Source: Trema orientale (taxonomy: Eukaryota; Streptophyta; Magnoliopsida; Rosales; Cannabaceae). From it: 64,000 bases of DNA. Location: positions 255,872-319,871 of the forward strand of contig JXTC01000212.1 in the NCBI GenBank assembly GCA_002914845.1, in the 5' to 3' direction. Made by a program: the position numbers and the translations under genes. Shown here in pieces: positions 10,267 to 21,870 of the stretch (positions are counted from its first letter, which is position 1; each line of letters starts with the position of its first letter). The notes under the pieces were generated by a model. The model made no database searches. It was given only the letters and a program-made list of their open reading frames with translations, and had not been told where the DNA came from.

Positions 10267-13200
10267 TGTAACATCCAGCTCCTCACATAATTAAGAAAGC
10301 CAATAATAAACATGTTCTAATTGCACATTAGGCATCTAGAAGTCATTAATACCAGTTTCATGAAAACATGCTCATTCTTTATGTTATGTGCATTTATATG
10401 CATGTTATTACACTAACGATTGTCGAAGTGTCCCGATGCAGAAGTGTCCCGATGCAGTGTAAAGGTTCAATACCCTCAGAGAGAGAGCTCGGTGTGCTAA
10501 AAGAACAAAGAAAATATTTATGAAGGCAATACTATGTGCACATGCATTAAGATAGCCCTTGTTGATAACTTAGTCAAATAGTAGTTTTTCGGTAAAATGA
10601 AATTTTCACGTACTTCGGAGCCGAATTCACTGTGTGTTTAACACGTCAAATAGGCTTAATTCAATGTCTAGGACACATTTATAACATTTTATTTTTTGGC
10701 TCCAGGTAAGTACGAGGTGGTATTCAGGATACTAATTCGTATTTAGTTGCACTAAGCTAGCTTAGGTTAAGTTTAATCGCATAATGTTATTTTTGTGAAT
10801 TCTAATTATTAAGTGCTAATACTTTGCTTGAATTATTAATTAGAGTCTAATTGACTTATTTTTATGATTAATGATTGGTTATGGGGCTAGGTTCCACCAA
10901 ATTACAATAAGATTGGCCATATGGGATCCTAAGTCAAAGTATGACTAGATTTCACTTTCTAAGATAGGATTCACCAACTTTGGCTACACTTGGGTGTATA
11001 GGAGTGACCAGCAACGTGGTGACTATGCTAAGGATGTTTTAGAGTGTGACACATGGAAATTAATGAGCAAAATACCTAAAATACCCCTTAAAAATTTAGT
11101 TATGCCTTTTCTTAGTCATTAAGTATCACTTTTTGACCAAATCAGGTCATTCTCTTCTCCTTTCACTCCAGCCACGACCTGAATATCTCCCATCCATTTT
11201 TAGACTTCTTTCAGCTCCTCTTATCCATATCAAAGAGTTTCCAAGTGGTAGAAGTCGATTTGGAGCTCTAGAAAGTAAGCTAGACCAAAACTAGTCAAGG
11301 TAACTCTACTAAGTTCTTCTTTCTAGGTCTTTTGTTTTAATTTCAATTTTCTACTTGTTCCCACTTAAATAAGGGTTTCTTCAGGTCCTCTTAAGTTAAG
11401 AAATCCATTTCTAAGCCTTGGAAATCAGTTTGGTGGAGATAGAAGGCAAGAACACTAGTAAAGACTCAAACTAGTCAAGGTGAGGTTTATGTTGGATTTT
11501 GAATTTGTAGTGAATTTCTTTTGTTTCAGCCCTTAAACCTAAGCTATGAATTGATGAATAATGGTCCTAGGAACCCTTATCTATTGCTGAAAATGTGAAA
11601 TTTAAGTGGAGGATTAAATTTAGACCTAAAGCCCCAAAGTTTGTAATTTATGGATTTAAGAATTTTCATGTGTAATAGATTAAGTTTTCTATGTTTCTAA
11701 TCTGATTTCTTAAAATTGGAATGTGTATTTTATCAATCCTATTGCTTATTACACTTATTTAGTGGCTAGTTGTGATGGCACACAAGGGTAAAAGTGGTTT
11801 AGACTTTGTCCAAATGGAAAGGAATTCAAGTGTACTTGGGTTGTACCGAAAGATCCTATTTGATGTGGATATGTGGGAATTAGATTGTTAATTGTTATTG
11901 CAGGTTTAAAACCATGATTTTAATCATGTGGGGATGTCTTAAAAACAGGGGAGGTGCTGTCCAAATGTTTTAAAAAATAAAGTGGCACCATTTAGGGGCA
12001 AATGAGCTAGTTTTTACGAATTATGTGCCAATTTGGATTAGTTTTGTGCTAATAAACTAGCATTTTTATTTTTGTACTTCTAAGTAGTTTTCAATACTAG
12101 TTATTGACTGCCAAGAATGTTAAGTGATTGTATGCTTTTGAGTCATTATAGGATCAAGTTTGCTAATTTGGTGAAAGTTGTTATTTCGATCCTGTCTAAA
12201 TATCTTAGTGCGTTTATTTTAGAAAAATGTCCACCTAGAATAAAAGAATTTCATGACAGGTGATTGGCACACCAATCTCTTGAGGATATTGACTCTTTCC
12301 ACTATTGATTTCTATTCAGGACACGAGGTAAGTAAAGTATTCAACTGCAACACAAGAATTACGTGCTATGTGGGTGTCTACTATGTTCATTTCTTTTCTG
12401 TTTTGCATTATTGTTATAAGCATGATTATTGGCATTTTGGTTTCAGAATACATGCTTGGCATTTCCAATATGACATTATCATATGCATCATGAGGCCATG
12501 CATATTTTACAGAGAAGTCTAAGATAGGTGACAGGTTTCCAAAATGCCGTAGTAATATTATGCAAGGCTATGTTTACCACAGAAAGGTTAAGACCAGGTA
12601 ACTTTAAGAAGGTTTTGTGTCACTATTACGGGGAAACGGAATGAACACTTACAGTTCAGAGTGGCAGCCCCAGGAGAGGGGCAAGGCTGACAGGATTAGT
12701 CAGAAGGTTTGCCACAATATTCCTCCTCCAAATTATATAATAGATTACACTACAGTCTCAGGCCGCCTTATCTCTTGAGCTCGACAGGGTAACGATGGAA
12801 TAAGGTTAGTAATGAGCCCCACTGTGGTGAGAGCCAGTCGGAGGAGAGCCCATGGGATATTATCAGTTCAAAAAGCCCTGCAGATGCAGTGCCGAACTGA
12901 ACAGTGTACACAAGATAGGGGGACCGAAGAGAAATTATTATACCAGTAGGCTTAAGCAAGTATGATCATGCATTTAATATATATCTTTAAGCACCATTTC
13001 ATCCATTACTTTACTTACTGAGCTGTAGCTCATTAAAGTCTTGTTTTGCAGGTAATGATTGAGGTGATTAGATGAGCTTGTGTGCTGGAGTAGAGGCCTA
13101 ACCTTGGTATTGTACATATGGATATTTTGACTACATGTGGGGGCCTAGTTTGTGTATTTTGATATGCTTTGTAGTCTCTCAGCAGAGTTATTTTTAGTTT

Positions 13201-13433
13201 GATTTCTCGATACTTATTTACAACCTCTTATTTTGTAATATACATATGTACTGATCCATGTTATGTTTGTAAATAGTGCTATCTATCCATAGAGTTTTAA
13301 AGAAAATAAAAAGTACAAATCAACCTGTATTTTTTGGAAAAATGAATATAGGATTATTTTCTACAAGTAACGCCTCTTCAAAAGAGAGAGTTAATAATCT
13401 CTACTACTATTATGTGGATAAGTAGGGCGTTAT
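10267..13433 (+). mobile_element. Solo LTR of a long-LTR (probably Ty3-type) element inserted in the Athila LTR
   Basis: The uninterrupted LTR at 19311 shows the empty site. Here it is split after AAATTC (10261-10266), and the same six bases resume at 13434-13439. The insert starts TGTAAC and ends GTTATA, a near-perfect terminal inversion. It has no coding domain. A related 2.8-kb copy with the same beginning (shared AATAAGCCAATAATAAACAT-like core) is at 60717-63498. Length and TGTAAC end suit a plant Tekay/Del-like LTR, but that lineage call is inference. Confidence 0.8.
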
Positions 13434-13694
13434 AAATTCAGTTTAATTGCGAGCAAGAACGAGAAAACGCAGTCTCAGAACAATGACTAGCACCATCAGT
13501 TAGAGCAAATTTGGGCATAGAAGTGGGCACTGCAGTGCCAAATGCTCCAGAGGCCTGGCGCCACAGCGCCAATGAGTGGTGCCGCCGCACCGGGTGACAT
13601 CTTCTCTGGGCGCCGCAGCGCCACCTTCTACACAGCGCGGCACTGCAGAGAGACAAGATGTGGAATTTCAAGATCGCGGTCGGACTGTCTCTAG

Positions 13695-13701
13695 TATTTA
13701 A
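13695..13701 (+). promoter_or_regulatory. Possible TATA box of the Athila LTR
   Basis: TATTTAA occurs in a segment (CTCTAGTATTTAACCTC) kept in the LTR at 60416-60422 but altered to TACTGAAC in the LTR at 19311-20945. Position between the GC-rich block and the purine-rich segment would suit a promoter. No transcript evidence is available. Confidence 0.3.
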
Positions 13702-14752
13702 CCTCTTCTGAAATTAACAACACGAGGAGGAAAAAAAAGAAAAAAACCCTAGCAGCGAGTTTTAGGGAGAAGTTGGGGAGAGAGGAACAACAAAGAAGGA
13801 GACGAAGGAGAAACCCTGGCAGCAGAGCGAAGAGGGAGTTTGGAAGAGTTTCTGAAGGGAGAACGACAAAGGTGCAAGAGGAGGAATCGAGAGGAAAGCA
13901 GTCGACTGAACAAAACAACCTCCGAAGAGTTTTTCTGCCTTTTCTCTATTTACTCTCCTATTTCTCTGCCATGGACGTGTATCAGTTACACCATTATTGT
14001 TGTGCTTTTCTTTGCTTAACTATGAACTAAATTCTTCTGCTAGGGATGTAATCAAACCTCTAATGTAATTCTTTTGCGTTGATGACTTAATTGTTCGTCT
14101 TTGTACCTTATACCTCTGTTTAACTAGCCATTGAACGGTTTAGATTTGTGAAACCTATTTGAACTTGGAAAAGAGATTTTAGGTTTGAACGTAGGTTGAA
14201 CAACATAGGATTGCCTAATTTAGGGAAAGTTTATATAGAATAGGAATATATCTATGTAACCTATGCAGCCTTGTATGAGAATTACCACATTTAATGAGTT
14301 TAATCAATTTATGTTAGGAATAACATTCTATCTTGTTTAAGCATTTTCACTGATATCTTGGAAAAGAATTTGTGAATACCATTGAGTTCCGGTTGTTGAT
14401 TCTAAATGGATGATTGAACGGTGAGAAAAACTAGTAATTAAATGAGTTAGAGGAGAGATTACATCCTTAGGTTTTATATCATTATTGCAATACTACCGTT
14501 AGTTGTTAGTGTTAATTTCCGTTATTTTCGTTTATATTCAACTCACATTGTCGCTTATATTAAATTTGCATTTTAGCTTTCGATCACAACATCCATTAAT
14601 CGTCGTTTGGATAAATTACAAACTAGGTTTAATTAGTACTTAGCAATAGTAATTTACTTGCTCCTCGTGGGATTCGATACTCACTTACCTTCTATATTAC
14701 TTGTTGTGACCCGTACACTTGCGGTGTTTTATGTGTTAGAAATAAACCAAAA

Positions 14753-15403
14753 GGAGTCACACACCGAGTTACAACCGCTTATCATCCTCAAACGAATGGA
14801 CAAGCTGAGATTTCTAACCGGGAAGTGAAGCGCATCCTTGAGAAAATAGTAAGCCCAACACGCAAGGATTGGTCCAAGAGGCTTGATGATGCTTTATGGG
14901 CTTACCGAACTACATACAAGACTCCAATCGGCACTTCTTCATATAAGCTATTGTTTGGGAAAGCTTGTCATCTACCAGTTGAGTTGGAACACAAGGCTTA
15001 TTGGGTAGTCAAGGCGCTGAATTATGATTTACAAGCAGCCGGAGAGAAATGCCTTTTACAACTCAACGAAATGGATGAATTCCGAAATCAAGTGTATGAA
15101 AATGCCAAGTTGTACAAGGAACAAGTGAAGGGATGGCACGATAAGAAAAATATCAATCGGGAGTTCAGACCAGGTCAGAAAGTTTTACTCTTCAACTCTC
15201 GATTAAGACTCTTTCTAGGAAAGCTCAAATCAAGATGGTCCGGTCCCTTCACGGTGGTCAATGTTTCTACACATGGTGCAGTGGAGGTTGAAGATGTCAA
15301 CTCGAACAGAAAATTCAAAGTGAACGGTCAAAGGTTGAAGGAGTACTTGGGCGGAGAAATTACTCAAGAGAAGTCCTCAATCACTCTAGCAAATCCTCAA
15401 TGA
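14753..15403 (+). pseudogene. Athila integrase C-terminal half, second copy, 5'-truncated
   Basis: The open frame starts immediately at the LTR junction with no start codon and runs without stops to 15401-15403. It carries the third catalytic residue (Glu of [11 protein letters not shown]) and the C-terminal domain with FRPGQKVLL and SRWSGPFTV. The first two catalytic Asp residues and the zinc domain are missing. It is very close to 5690-6334 of the first copy, and retains GQAE where the first copy reads GHAE. The fragment cannot work as an integrase. Confidence 0.88.
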
Positions 15404-16682
15404 GAAATGGCATGGTCAAGCTAGAGACGTTAAACAAGCGCTAATTGGGAGGCAACCCAAGTTTTTGAATTATTTATGCTTAGACATTCAAATTGAGTTT
15501 GTATTTGGTTTTGTTTTGTTGGAAATAAGTTGGTGAAGATACGCTAGAAGGGGTGAAAGTGCAGAAAATCTGGTCAGAGCAGGAATTTTTGGCGCTTCAG
15601 CAGGTCAAAATGGCGCCCCAGCGCCAGTTTGGGGCGCCAAAAGCAGAGAGTTGGCCCCAGGACGCTACAAAATGCTCAGTGCCATTTTGGTGCTGGCGCC
15701 CAGGCGGTGGCGCTGCAGCACCACCTTTTGGCGCCGCGGTGCCACCAAAGCAAAAAAAAGAAAAAAAGCAAAAAAAAAAAGAGAAAGCAAAAAAAAAAAA
15801 AAAAAAAAACTTGCGCGTTGGCGCCGCAGCGCCATTTCCTGGCACCGCAGCGCCACGCACTAGCAGCAACCGATTAAAGGGGAGCTGTGGCTCCCCCTTC
15901 CTTTAACCATTTCAAAACTCCCCCTTTCTCTTCATAACCACCTCTCCTCCCATCAAACCGCGCCTCCTTCATCTCCCTTCCCAAACACTAAAACCCTCAC
16001 CATTTTCCTCCTGTCATCAACCCTTTCAGCTCCCGAGCACCACCAATCTCACACCATTCCACCATCTCTATCTTCATTCTTTGCATCCATTATTGGTCCA
16101 CCACTCCAACCACCAAGAGCAACTCTTTAAGTAAGCTTTTCTTATCTCATTTTCACATTTTTTTGATGGTGTGGTGATCTACATTGGTGTCATTGTTTGA
16201 TGTTTGGAAATTTGGGCTTGTATTGCAACACAAACACTATTGTTCCAAGCTTAAAAATTTCATGCACACCAAGTGTTCGACAAAATGCTTCTATGGTGAT
16301 TATTACTTGAAAATGCTTTATTTAAAGAGTTTGTGAGTGGGGAAACAAGAGAGGAGTAGCTTTCAACCATTTTTACTTGAGACAAAGTGTGGTTTGGTGG
16401 ATTGCATTCTCCTGATGTTCTTAGTCTAATCATCCAAGTTGGTGACCTTTTGAGGGAGCTTATTGATCGTTTGTTGTTCCATTTTTACTCTTGGTGGTTA
16501 CTAGTGGTAGTTAGCATTTGAAGGGAGTAATTGTGTTGTGTATTAAAAGAATACACCTAGTGTTGAGCGGTGGGGGACTTTGTTGCTTCACTCAATTTAT
16601 TGAAGTGCTTCGTGGTGTTTATTGTGGCCAGGTGCTAGTTATATCCTTTTTAAGAAAATGTTATAAGTTTCAGAGTGTTCAA
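15404..16682 (+). other. Athila internal spacer, second copy, with GGCGCC-rich block
   Basis: This matches 6335-7577 through most of its length, including the GGGAGGCAACCCAA motif. The GC-rich block (15600-15860) has more intact GGCGCC and CAGCGCC words than the first copy and a long A/AAAG run at 15748-15809. No gene is seen. Confidence 0.6.
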
Positions 16683-17881
16683 ATGGCACCGAAGAGGAAG
16701 GTTACAGCTGCTAGTCCAAGTTTTGATCAAAACCGCTTTGTTTCTTTGGAAGCTTCCAAAAGATTTGGGTGTAAAAGAGCAATCATTCCTAAGAGGGGTT
16801 TTGACCTAGGTGAAGACAGTTTCTCTGATATTGTGGCTGAAATAAAAAGACGAAAATGGGAAATACTTTGAGAGCAACCAAATGCCGGGGTGAGAGTAAT
16901 TGTCCAAGAATTTTATGCTAATGCAACTGAACACAGAAACTATATCACTAAGGTGTGTGAGCAGAATATTTCATTTACACGGGCCTCCATCAATAGTTGC
17001 TTCAAGTTACCTAACATAGACAATGATGAGTTAGCTGCCTTTGAGAACGCCTCGAATTACGATGACGTCTTGAGAGTTCTATGTGCACTAGGCACTAATT
17101 GGATTTGGCACAAGGATGAGCAGAAATGCCTTCAGACCAAAACCATGTCAGCCTCCACCAAAGCTTGGTCTTATTTTCTTAATGCTCGCTTAATGCCAGT
17201 ATCTCATCACAGTGACATCACGCCTGACCGAGCTTTTCTTCTCTATGCCATCATCAAGGGTCTATCTATAGACGTTGGGTGAGTCATTCGATGGTCCATC
17301 TTACATTCCATTCACAAGGTTAGAATCGAAATGGCATGCCCTTCCTTGATCACTGAATTATGCTCCCGAGCGGGAGTTGTTTGGGCACCCAGTGATGAGC
17401 TCATCCTTCCTCAGCATGTCCTCAACCGCCCAGCCTTGTTGAGAATATTGAAACGTGAGTCGTCTTCCCATTCTTTAGCAGGAGCATCCTCTAGTAGGCA
17501 GCATCCCATTGCCTCAGCTTCTGAGCCTGTTGCCGAGCCCGATGAAGAAGCTAATGAATCCGACTCAGATTTTAATGATGAGTCGAGCTCATGCTACAAC
17601 GGTTGACCTTAGTGGAACAAGGCTTTCATGAGCACCGTCAAGAATTCCAACAGTTCAACCAGCAGTTTCAGGCCCATCAGCAATGGTGCCATCAATGGTT
17701 AGACTATCAAGCCAACTATATCAATATGTTTGCTACTCATTTTGGCATGAACACGGCACAATTTCCAGTGCCACCAAGACATCCCATGTACCCACCAATG
17801 CAGCCACCACCACCCCCATCCTCTCCTCCACCCGCATCAGGTAGTCAAAACAATGTGGACCCCATCATGGAGACCAACTGA
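16683..17881 (+). pseudogene. Athila-type third ORF, second copy, two stops and one frameshift
   Basis: This is homologous to 7578-8750. The ATG is at 16683 (MAPKRK). In-frame TGA codons lie at 16869-16871 and 17280-17282. A one-base loss near 17590 (AGCTCATG against AGCTTCATG in the first copy) shifts the frame, and the Gln/His-rich and Pro-rich end continues in another frame to 17881. The position broken by a stop at 7995 in the first copy is open here, so the two copies carry different lesions. The Pro-rich tail has extra residues compared with the first copy. Confidence 0.72.
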
Positions 17882-19310
17882 GCGGTCTCCCACCAGGTAT
17901 GTGTTTCTTCCCCTTCGTTTTTCCATATTTTGTGCCTTGAGGACAATGCACTTACTAAGTTTGGGGGAGTTTGTTTGCATTTCTTTTCTTGTATTTCTTT
18001 TCTTTCCTTTGTGTATTAATGTTTTAGTTTTTTTTATGGTGAGTTTTCAATCTTAGTTTCTTTTTCGTTTCTTTTATTACTTGTCTTCAGCTTATGAGCA
18101 AGGTTACATGTCGATGATAGGATTGGGAGTATGTGTGGAACAACTCTTTGGAAACGTTCAGTATTAGGACTATTTGTGTGCTCAAAAATCTATTGTGGTT
18201 TTGCTTTGTTTACAATTCTTGAACACAGTTTGCACATAGTTGTGAGCATTTAGCTTTGACTTGCTTAGAGTAGTTTTATGCTTCTGGCTTAGAAAAATAT
18301 TTAGTCTCTTGTCATCTTAGAACCTGTTTTATTGTCAATCGAGGCGAAATCCTAGGTAGCACGAAAATCGAAGAAATGATGTAGGCCATTTTGGACCGGT
18401 TGAGCCTTTCAAGCATTCCCATTAACTGTAATATCCTTAATCACCCCATTTAAGCCAAATTTCTTATCCTTATCATTTTGTTTAAGTCCAGTAAACTCCT
18501 CGCACCGATAAATAATTTTCTAAAATACCTCACTTCGCACCATAGATGCATGGAAGTAAATTATGAACTTATGGTGAAGTGTGAGCAGTTTTTTGAAGAA
18601 CGAAGATGGAAAATCTTTTTGAAGTAAGATGTTTAGCTACCTCAAATTGGAAGTTTTCTTTAAAAAAAAATAAATAAATAAAAAAGAAAAAGAAAAAAAA
18701 TGAAAAAAAAAAACAAAAAAACAAAAAAAAATTTAGTATTATTATGAAAATGGGTCAAAAGCTAAGTTTGGGGGAAAATTCTTCTGGTACGCTTGAAAGA
18801 ATTACTTTTATTGCGCAAAAAGGCATATGTGATGCGAATAAGCCTAAATGATACCATTCCATCTACGCACACCCAAGCCTGATATTACAAGCCGATTAAA
18901 GACCTATTAATCTTCAATTTCGTTCTATTCTACATTAGTGGAGACTGAGATGAAAAGCAGGCTTATGAAATGTCTATGTAACTTGTACTGGGATAGCCCT
19001 ACGTTTGTAACCTAAGTCTGCATAAAGCGATCCGAGTTTAAAGGGTTAAATGTAAACAATTATCCCACACATGCACCAAGAGTGTAAGCATAGTAAGAGC
19101 ACTATCATTATTGAAAATCTAAACTTTCATGATGCTTTAGGTTTCCTTTGAGTTGTTAAAATTTTATTGAGAGTTTTGAGAAAAATTTAGCCTCATTTAG
19201 AAGCTCAGTTCATGTTATCTCATTGCTAGAGTGATTTTTGCAATTATTTTCAGTTGTTCTTTTTATTATCTCAGCTCGAGGACGAGCTCTTGATTAAGTT
19301 TGGGAGAATT
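17882..19310 (+). other. Athila 3' noncoding region, second copy, three purine-tract modules
   Basis: AAGTTTGGGGGAG lies at about 17957, AAGTTTGGGGGAAAATT at about 18765 and the terminal AAGTTTGGGAGAATT at 19296-19310 next to the LTR. GAGGACAATGC precedes the first and GAGGACGAGC the last. An A-rich low-complexity tract spans 18660-18731. No gene is seen. Confidence 0.6.
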
Positions 19311-20945
19311 TGTTAAGTGGATTCTACGATTAACTTTACTATCCTTTCGAGTTTAAGAATTGCTCGTCTTCGAGCTCTTTTTATCCGATTTTGTTGTTTT
19401 TGGTGTACATTTCAGGTGAGGAGTCTTTTACTGGAGAATACTAACTTTTCAACATAAATCAAGGCCGAATCAAAGAAATTTAGTTCAATTGTGAGCAAGA
19501 ACGAGAAAAAGCAGTCTCAGGACAATGACCAGGGCCATCAGTTAGAGCAAATTTAGGCAAAAAAAGTGGGCACTGCAACGCCAAAATGGCGCCGCAGCGA
19601 GACATGGCGCCACAGCGCCAATAAGTGGCGCCGCTGCGCCAGGGATTGGCGCCGCAGCGCAAAGTGCGCGGCGCCGTGTGACATCTTCTGTTGGCGGCGC
19701 AGCACCATAACCGTGGCACCGTGGCACCATTTCCTGAGCCTTGTGGTGCCGCAGCGCCACCTTCATACACAGTGGGGTGCCGCAGCGCTGCGCAGAGCGA
19801 GACAAGATGCAAAATTTTGGGATCGTGGTCAGACTATCTCTAGTACTGAACCTCTTCTGAAATCAGCTAAAAAGGGGAACGAAAAAGAAAAAAAAACCCT
19901 AGCGGTGAGTTTTAGAGAAAAAGTTCTGGAGAGAAGAACAACAAAAGGAGACGAAGGCGAAAATCAAAAGGGAGAAACCCTGGCTGCAGAGCGAAGAGGG
20001 AGTTTGAGAGAGTTTCTGAGGGGAGAGCGACAAAGGAGAAGAGGAGGAATCGAGAGGAAACCAGTCGACTGAATAGAACAACCTCCAAAGAGTTTTTGTA
20101 TCTTTTCTCTGTTTACTCTCTTATCTCTCTGCCATGAACGTGTATCAGTTACACCATTATTGTTGTGCTTTTCTCTGCTTAACTATGAACTAAATTCTTT
20201 TGCTAGGGATGTAATCAAACCTCTAATGTAATTCATTTACGTTGATTTTCTCATCTGTTCTTGTTATCTATTGATGGCTTAATTGTTCTACTATGTACTT
20301 TATGCCTCTGTTTAACTGGCCATTGAACGATTTGGATTTGTGAAACCTATTTGAACTTGGAAAGGAGATTTTAGGTTTGAACATAGGTTGAACAACATAG
20401 GATTGCCTAGTTTAAGGTAAGTTTATATAGAATAGGAATATATCTATGTAACCTATGCAACCTTGTATGAGAATTACCACATTTAATGAGTTTAATTAAT
20501 TTATGTTAGGAATAAATTTCTAACTTGTTTAAGCATTTTCACTGATATCTTGGAAAGGAATTTGTGAATACCGTTAAGTTCCCGGTTGTTGATTCTAAGT
20601 GGACGATTGAACCGTGAGGAAAACTAGTAATTGAATGAGTTAGAGAATAGATTACATCCCTAGGCTTTATATTATTGTTGCAAAACTACCGTTAGTTATT
20701 AGAGTTAATTTCCGTTATTTTCTTTTATATTCAATTCACATTGTCGCTTATATTGAATTTGCATTTTAGCTTTTGATCACAACATCCATTAATTGTCGTT
20801 TAGATAAATTGTAAACTAGTTTTGACTAGTACTTAGCAATAGTAATTTACTTGCTCCTCGTGGGATTCAACCCTCACTTACCTTCAATATTACTTGTTAC
20901 GACCCGTATACTTGCGGTGTTTTGTGTGTTAGAAATAGCCCCAAC
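19311..20945 (+). repeat. 3' Athila LTR, uninterrupted (1635 bp)
   Basis: It starts TGTTAAGTGG after the polypurine tract and ends CCCCAACA at 20945, after which homology to the other LTRs stops. It gives the reference for the insertion sites in the LTRs at 10096 and 59936. The block 19570-19800 has the densest run of GGCGCC, GCAGCGCC and related words in the window. Confidence 0.88.
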
Positions 20946-21389
20946 AGAGATACCAAGGGTCCCCTCATGGTTCCATAGTGCCTGCCCCTACAAGCACTCT
21001 CCGTGTGCTAGTAGGCGGCTCACTTAGACATCGGTGCCCACTGTGGCTAGGGATGGTGGAGAGCCAACACCATGCACCCTCCCTAAAGAGTATTTTGAGC
21101 TTTTGGCTATATTTCCCAAGGAAACATGATTTTCGCTCGGAAAGCATATAGCCTAATAAATACTTTTATTCAGGATATCAACGAAACGATCGCATATCTG
21201 TGATTCTCTCATCAAGAAGATGGGGTCCCCACGACTGGAAAAATTATCAAATGCAAGATGAACAAGTTAGGAAATTTCAACTATGTCCCAAACAATACGA
21301 AAAATTCCGACTATGCCTCGAAACTCCATATAGGTGACCGTAGGCAAACTCCTATGGGCAAATCCACATGGCTAGTTCCCTAGGCTAAT
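20946..21389. other. Unassigned sequence right of the Athila element
   Basis: No gene, and no similarity to the LTRs on either side that I can see. The Athila insertion starts or ends here, and its target duplication cannot be checked because the left end is outside the window. Confidence 0.4.
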
Positions 21390-21870
21390 TCTTAGTATAG
21401 ACGGGCCTTCCCGCGGCACGTTACACGTAGCACACCAGTATGCGGCACGCGCCGCACACGGTCAGTACGCGGCTCGTGCTGTGCTTGTACGCTGCCCATG
21501 CGCAGCTAGTAGGGCATGTGCGCGGCCCGCACGCCCAACATGCGCACCAAGAGCACGCCTACAGCGCGGCCATTGCTGCACCAACACACGGCCTGTGCTG
21601 TGCTTGTGGGTGGCCTGTGCTGTACTTACAGGTGGCCTGCGCGCATGCCTGCGTGGCTAGCACGCCTCCTACGTGTGGACCATGCCGCGCCCGGGCATTG
21701 TGCTGCTGCACTAGCTTGTGCCTGTGTGCGGCATGCACGCGGCCAGCACGCCTTGTGCGCACGGCCTTGCGGAGCGCCGTAGCCAGGCGGCTCCGCCCCG
21801 TTTCCACCCTTTGCTCTGTCTTTCGCCGCCCTTTCGGGCGGTGACGGCCTGTAGGCCGATGGTGGTGGTG
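21390..21870. repeat. GC-rich island of degenerate short repeats
   Basis: A strongly GC-rich block made of recurring words such as GCGCGGCC, GCACGC and GCGGCAC, ending at CCCTTTCGGGCGG. Several overlapping frames on both strands stay open, as composition alone would cause. I see no protein motif in them. The change to AT-rich sequence at about 21890 is abrupt. It may be the untranslated leader of the Copia remnant downstream (inference). Confidence 0.5.

Larger units (their letters stand above)
10096..14750 (+). repeat. Middle Athila LTR, shared by both internal regions, split by a solo LTR
   Basis: The LTR begins TGTTAAGTGGATTC at 10096, directly after the polypurine tract, and runs to about 14750 (ACTTGCGGTGTTTT then CCAA). 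Without the 3.2-kb insertion it is about 1.5 kb. It contains the GC-rich GGCGCC block (13540-13660). It acts as the 3' LTR of the first internal region and the 5' LTR of the second. Its last bases are fused to mid-integrase sequence (GGAGTCACACACC) with loss of the primer site, gag and most of pol. Confidence 0.85.
1..20945 (+). mobile_element. Athila-type Ty3 LTR retrotransposon concatemer (LTR-internal-LTR-truncated internal-LTR)
   Basis: Three copies of one LTR (1-965 partial, 10096-14750, 19311-20945) separate two internal regions in the same orientation. The first internal region (966-10095) is full length: primer site, gag, protease, RT, RNase H, integrase, spacer, third ORF and polypurine tract. 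The second (14751-19310) starts in mid-integrase and then repeats the same order. The domain order, the DLGA-type protease, the tRNA-Asp-like primer site and the extra ORF after integrase are typical of the plant Athila lineage (family knowledge). The middle LTR is interrupted by an unrelated solo LTR. All coding parts carry stops, so the element is inactive. The left end lies outside the window, so the outer target duplication cannot be checked. Confidence 0.9.

Noticed and set aside
12253-12522. 89-codon open frame inside the solo LTR
   Set aside because: No domain and not kept in the related solo LTR at 60717.
15553-15906. Several open frames of 60-117 codons over the GGCGCC block and A-run
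   Set aside because: All depend on low-complexity GC words and an AAAG run; the Lys-rich and Phe-rich translations are composition artefacts.
20946-21200. 5' LTR of the Copia remnant
   Set aside because: No similarity to the LTR at 27106-28899 and no TG...CA boundary with an initiator-Met primer site was seen.
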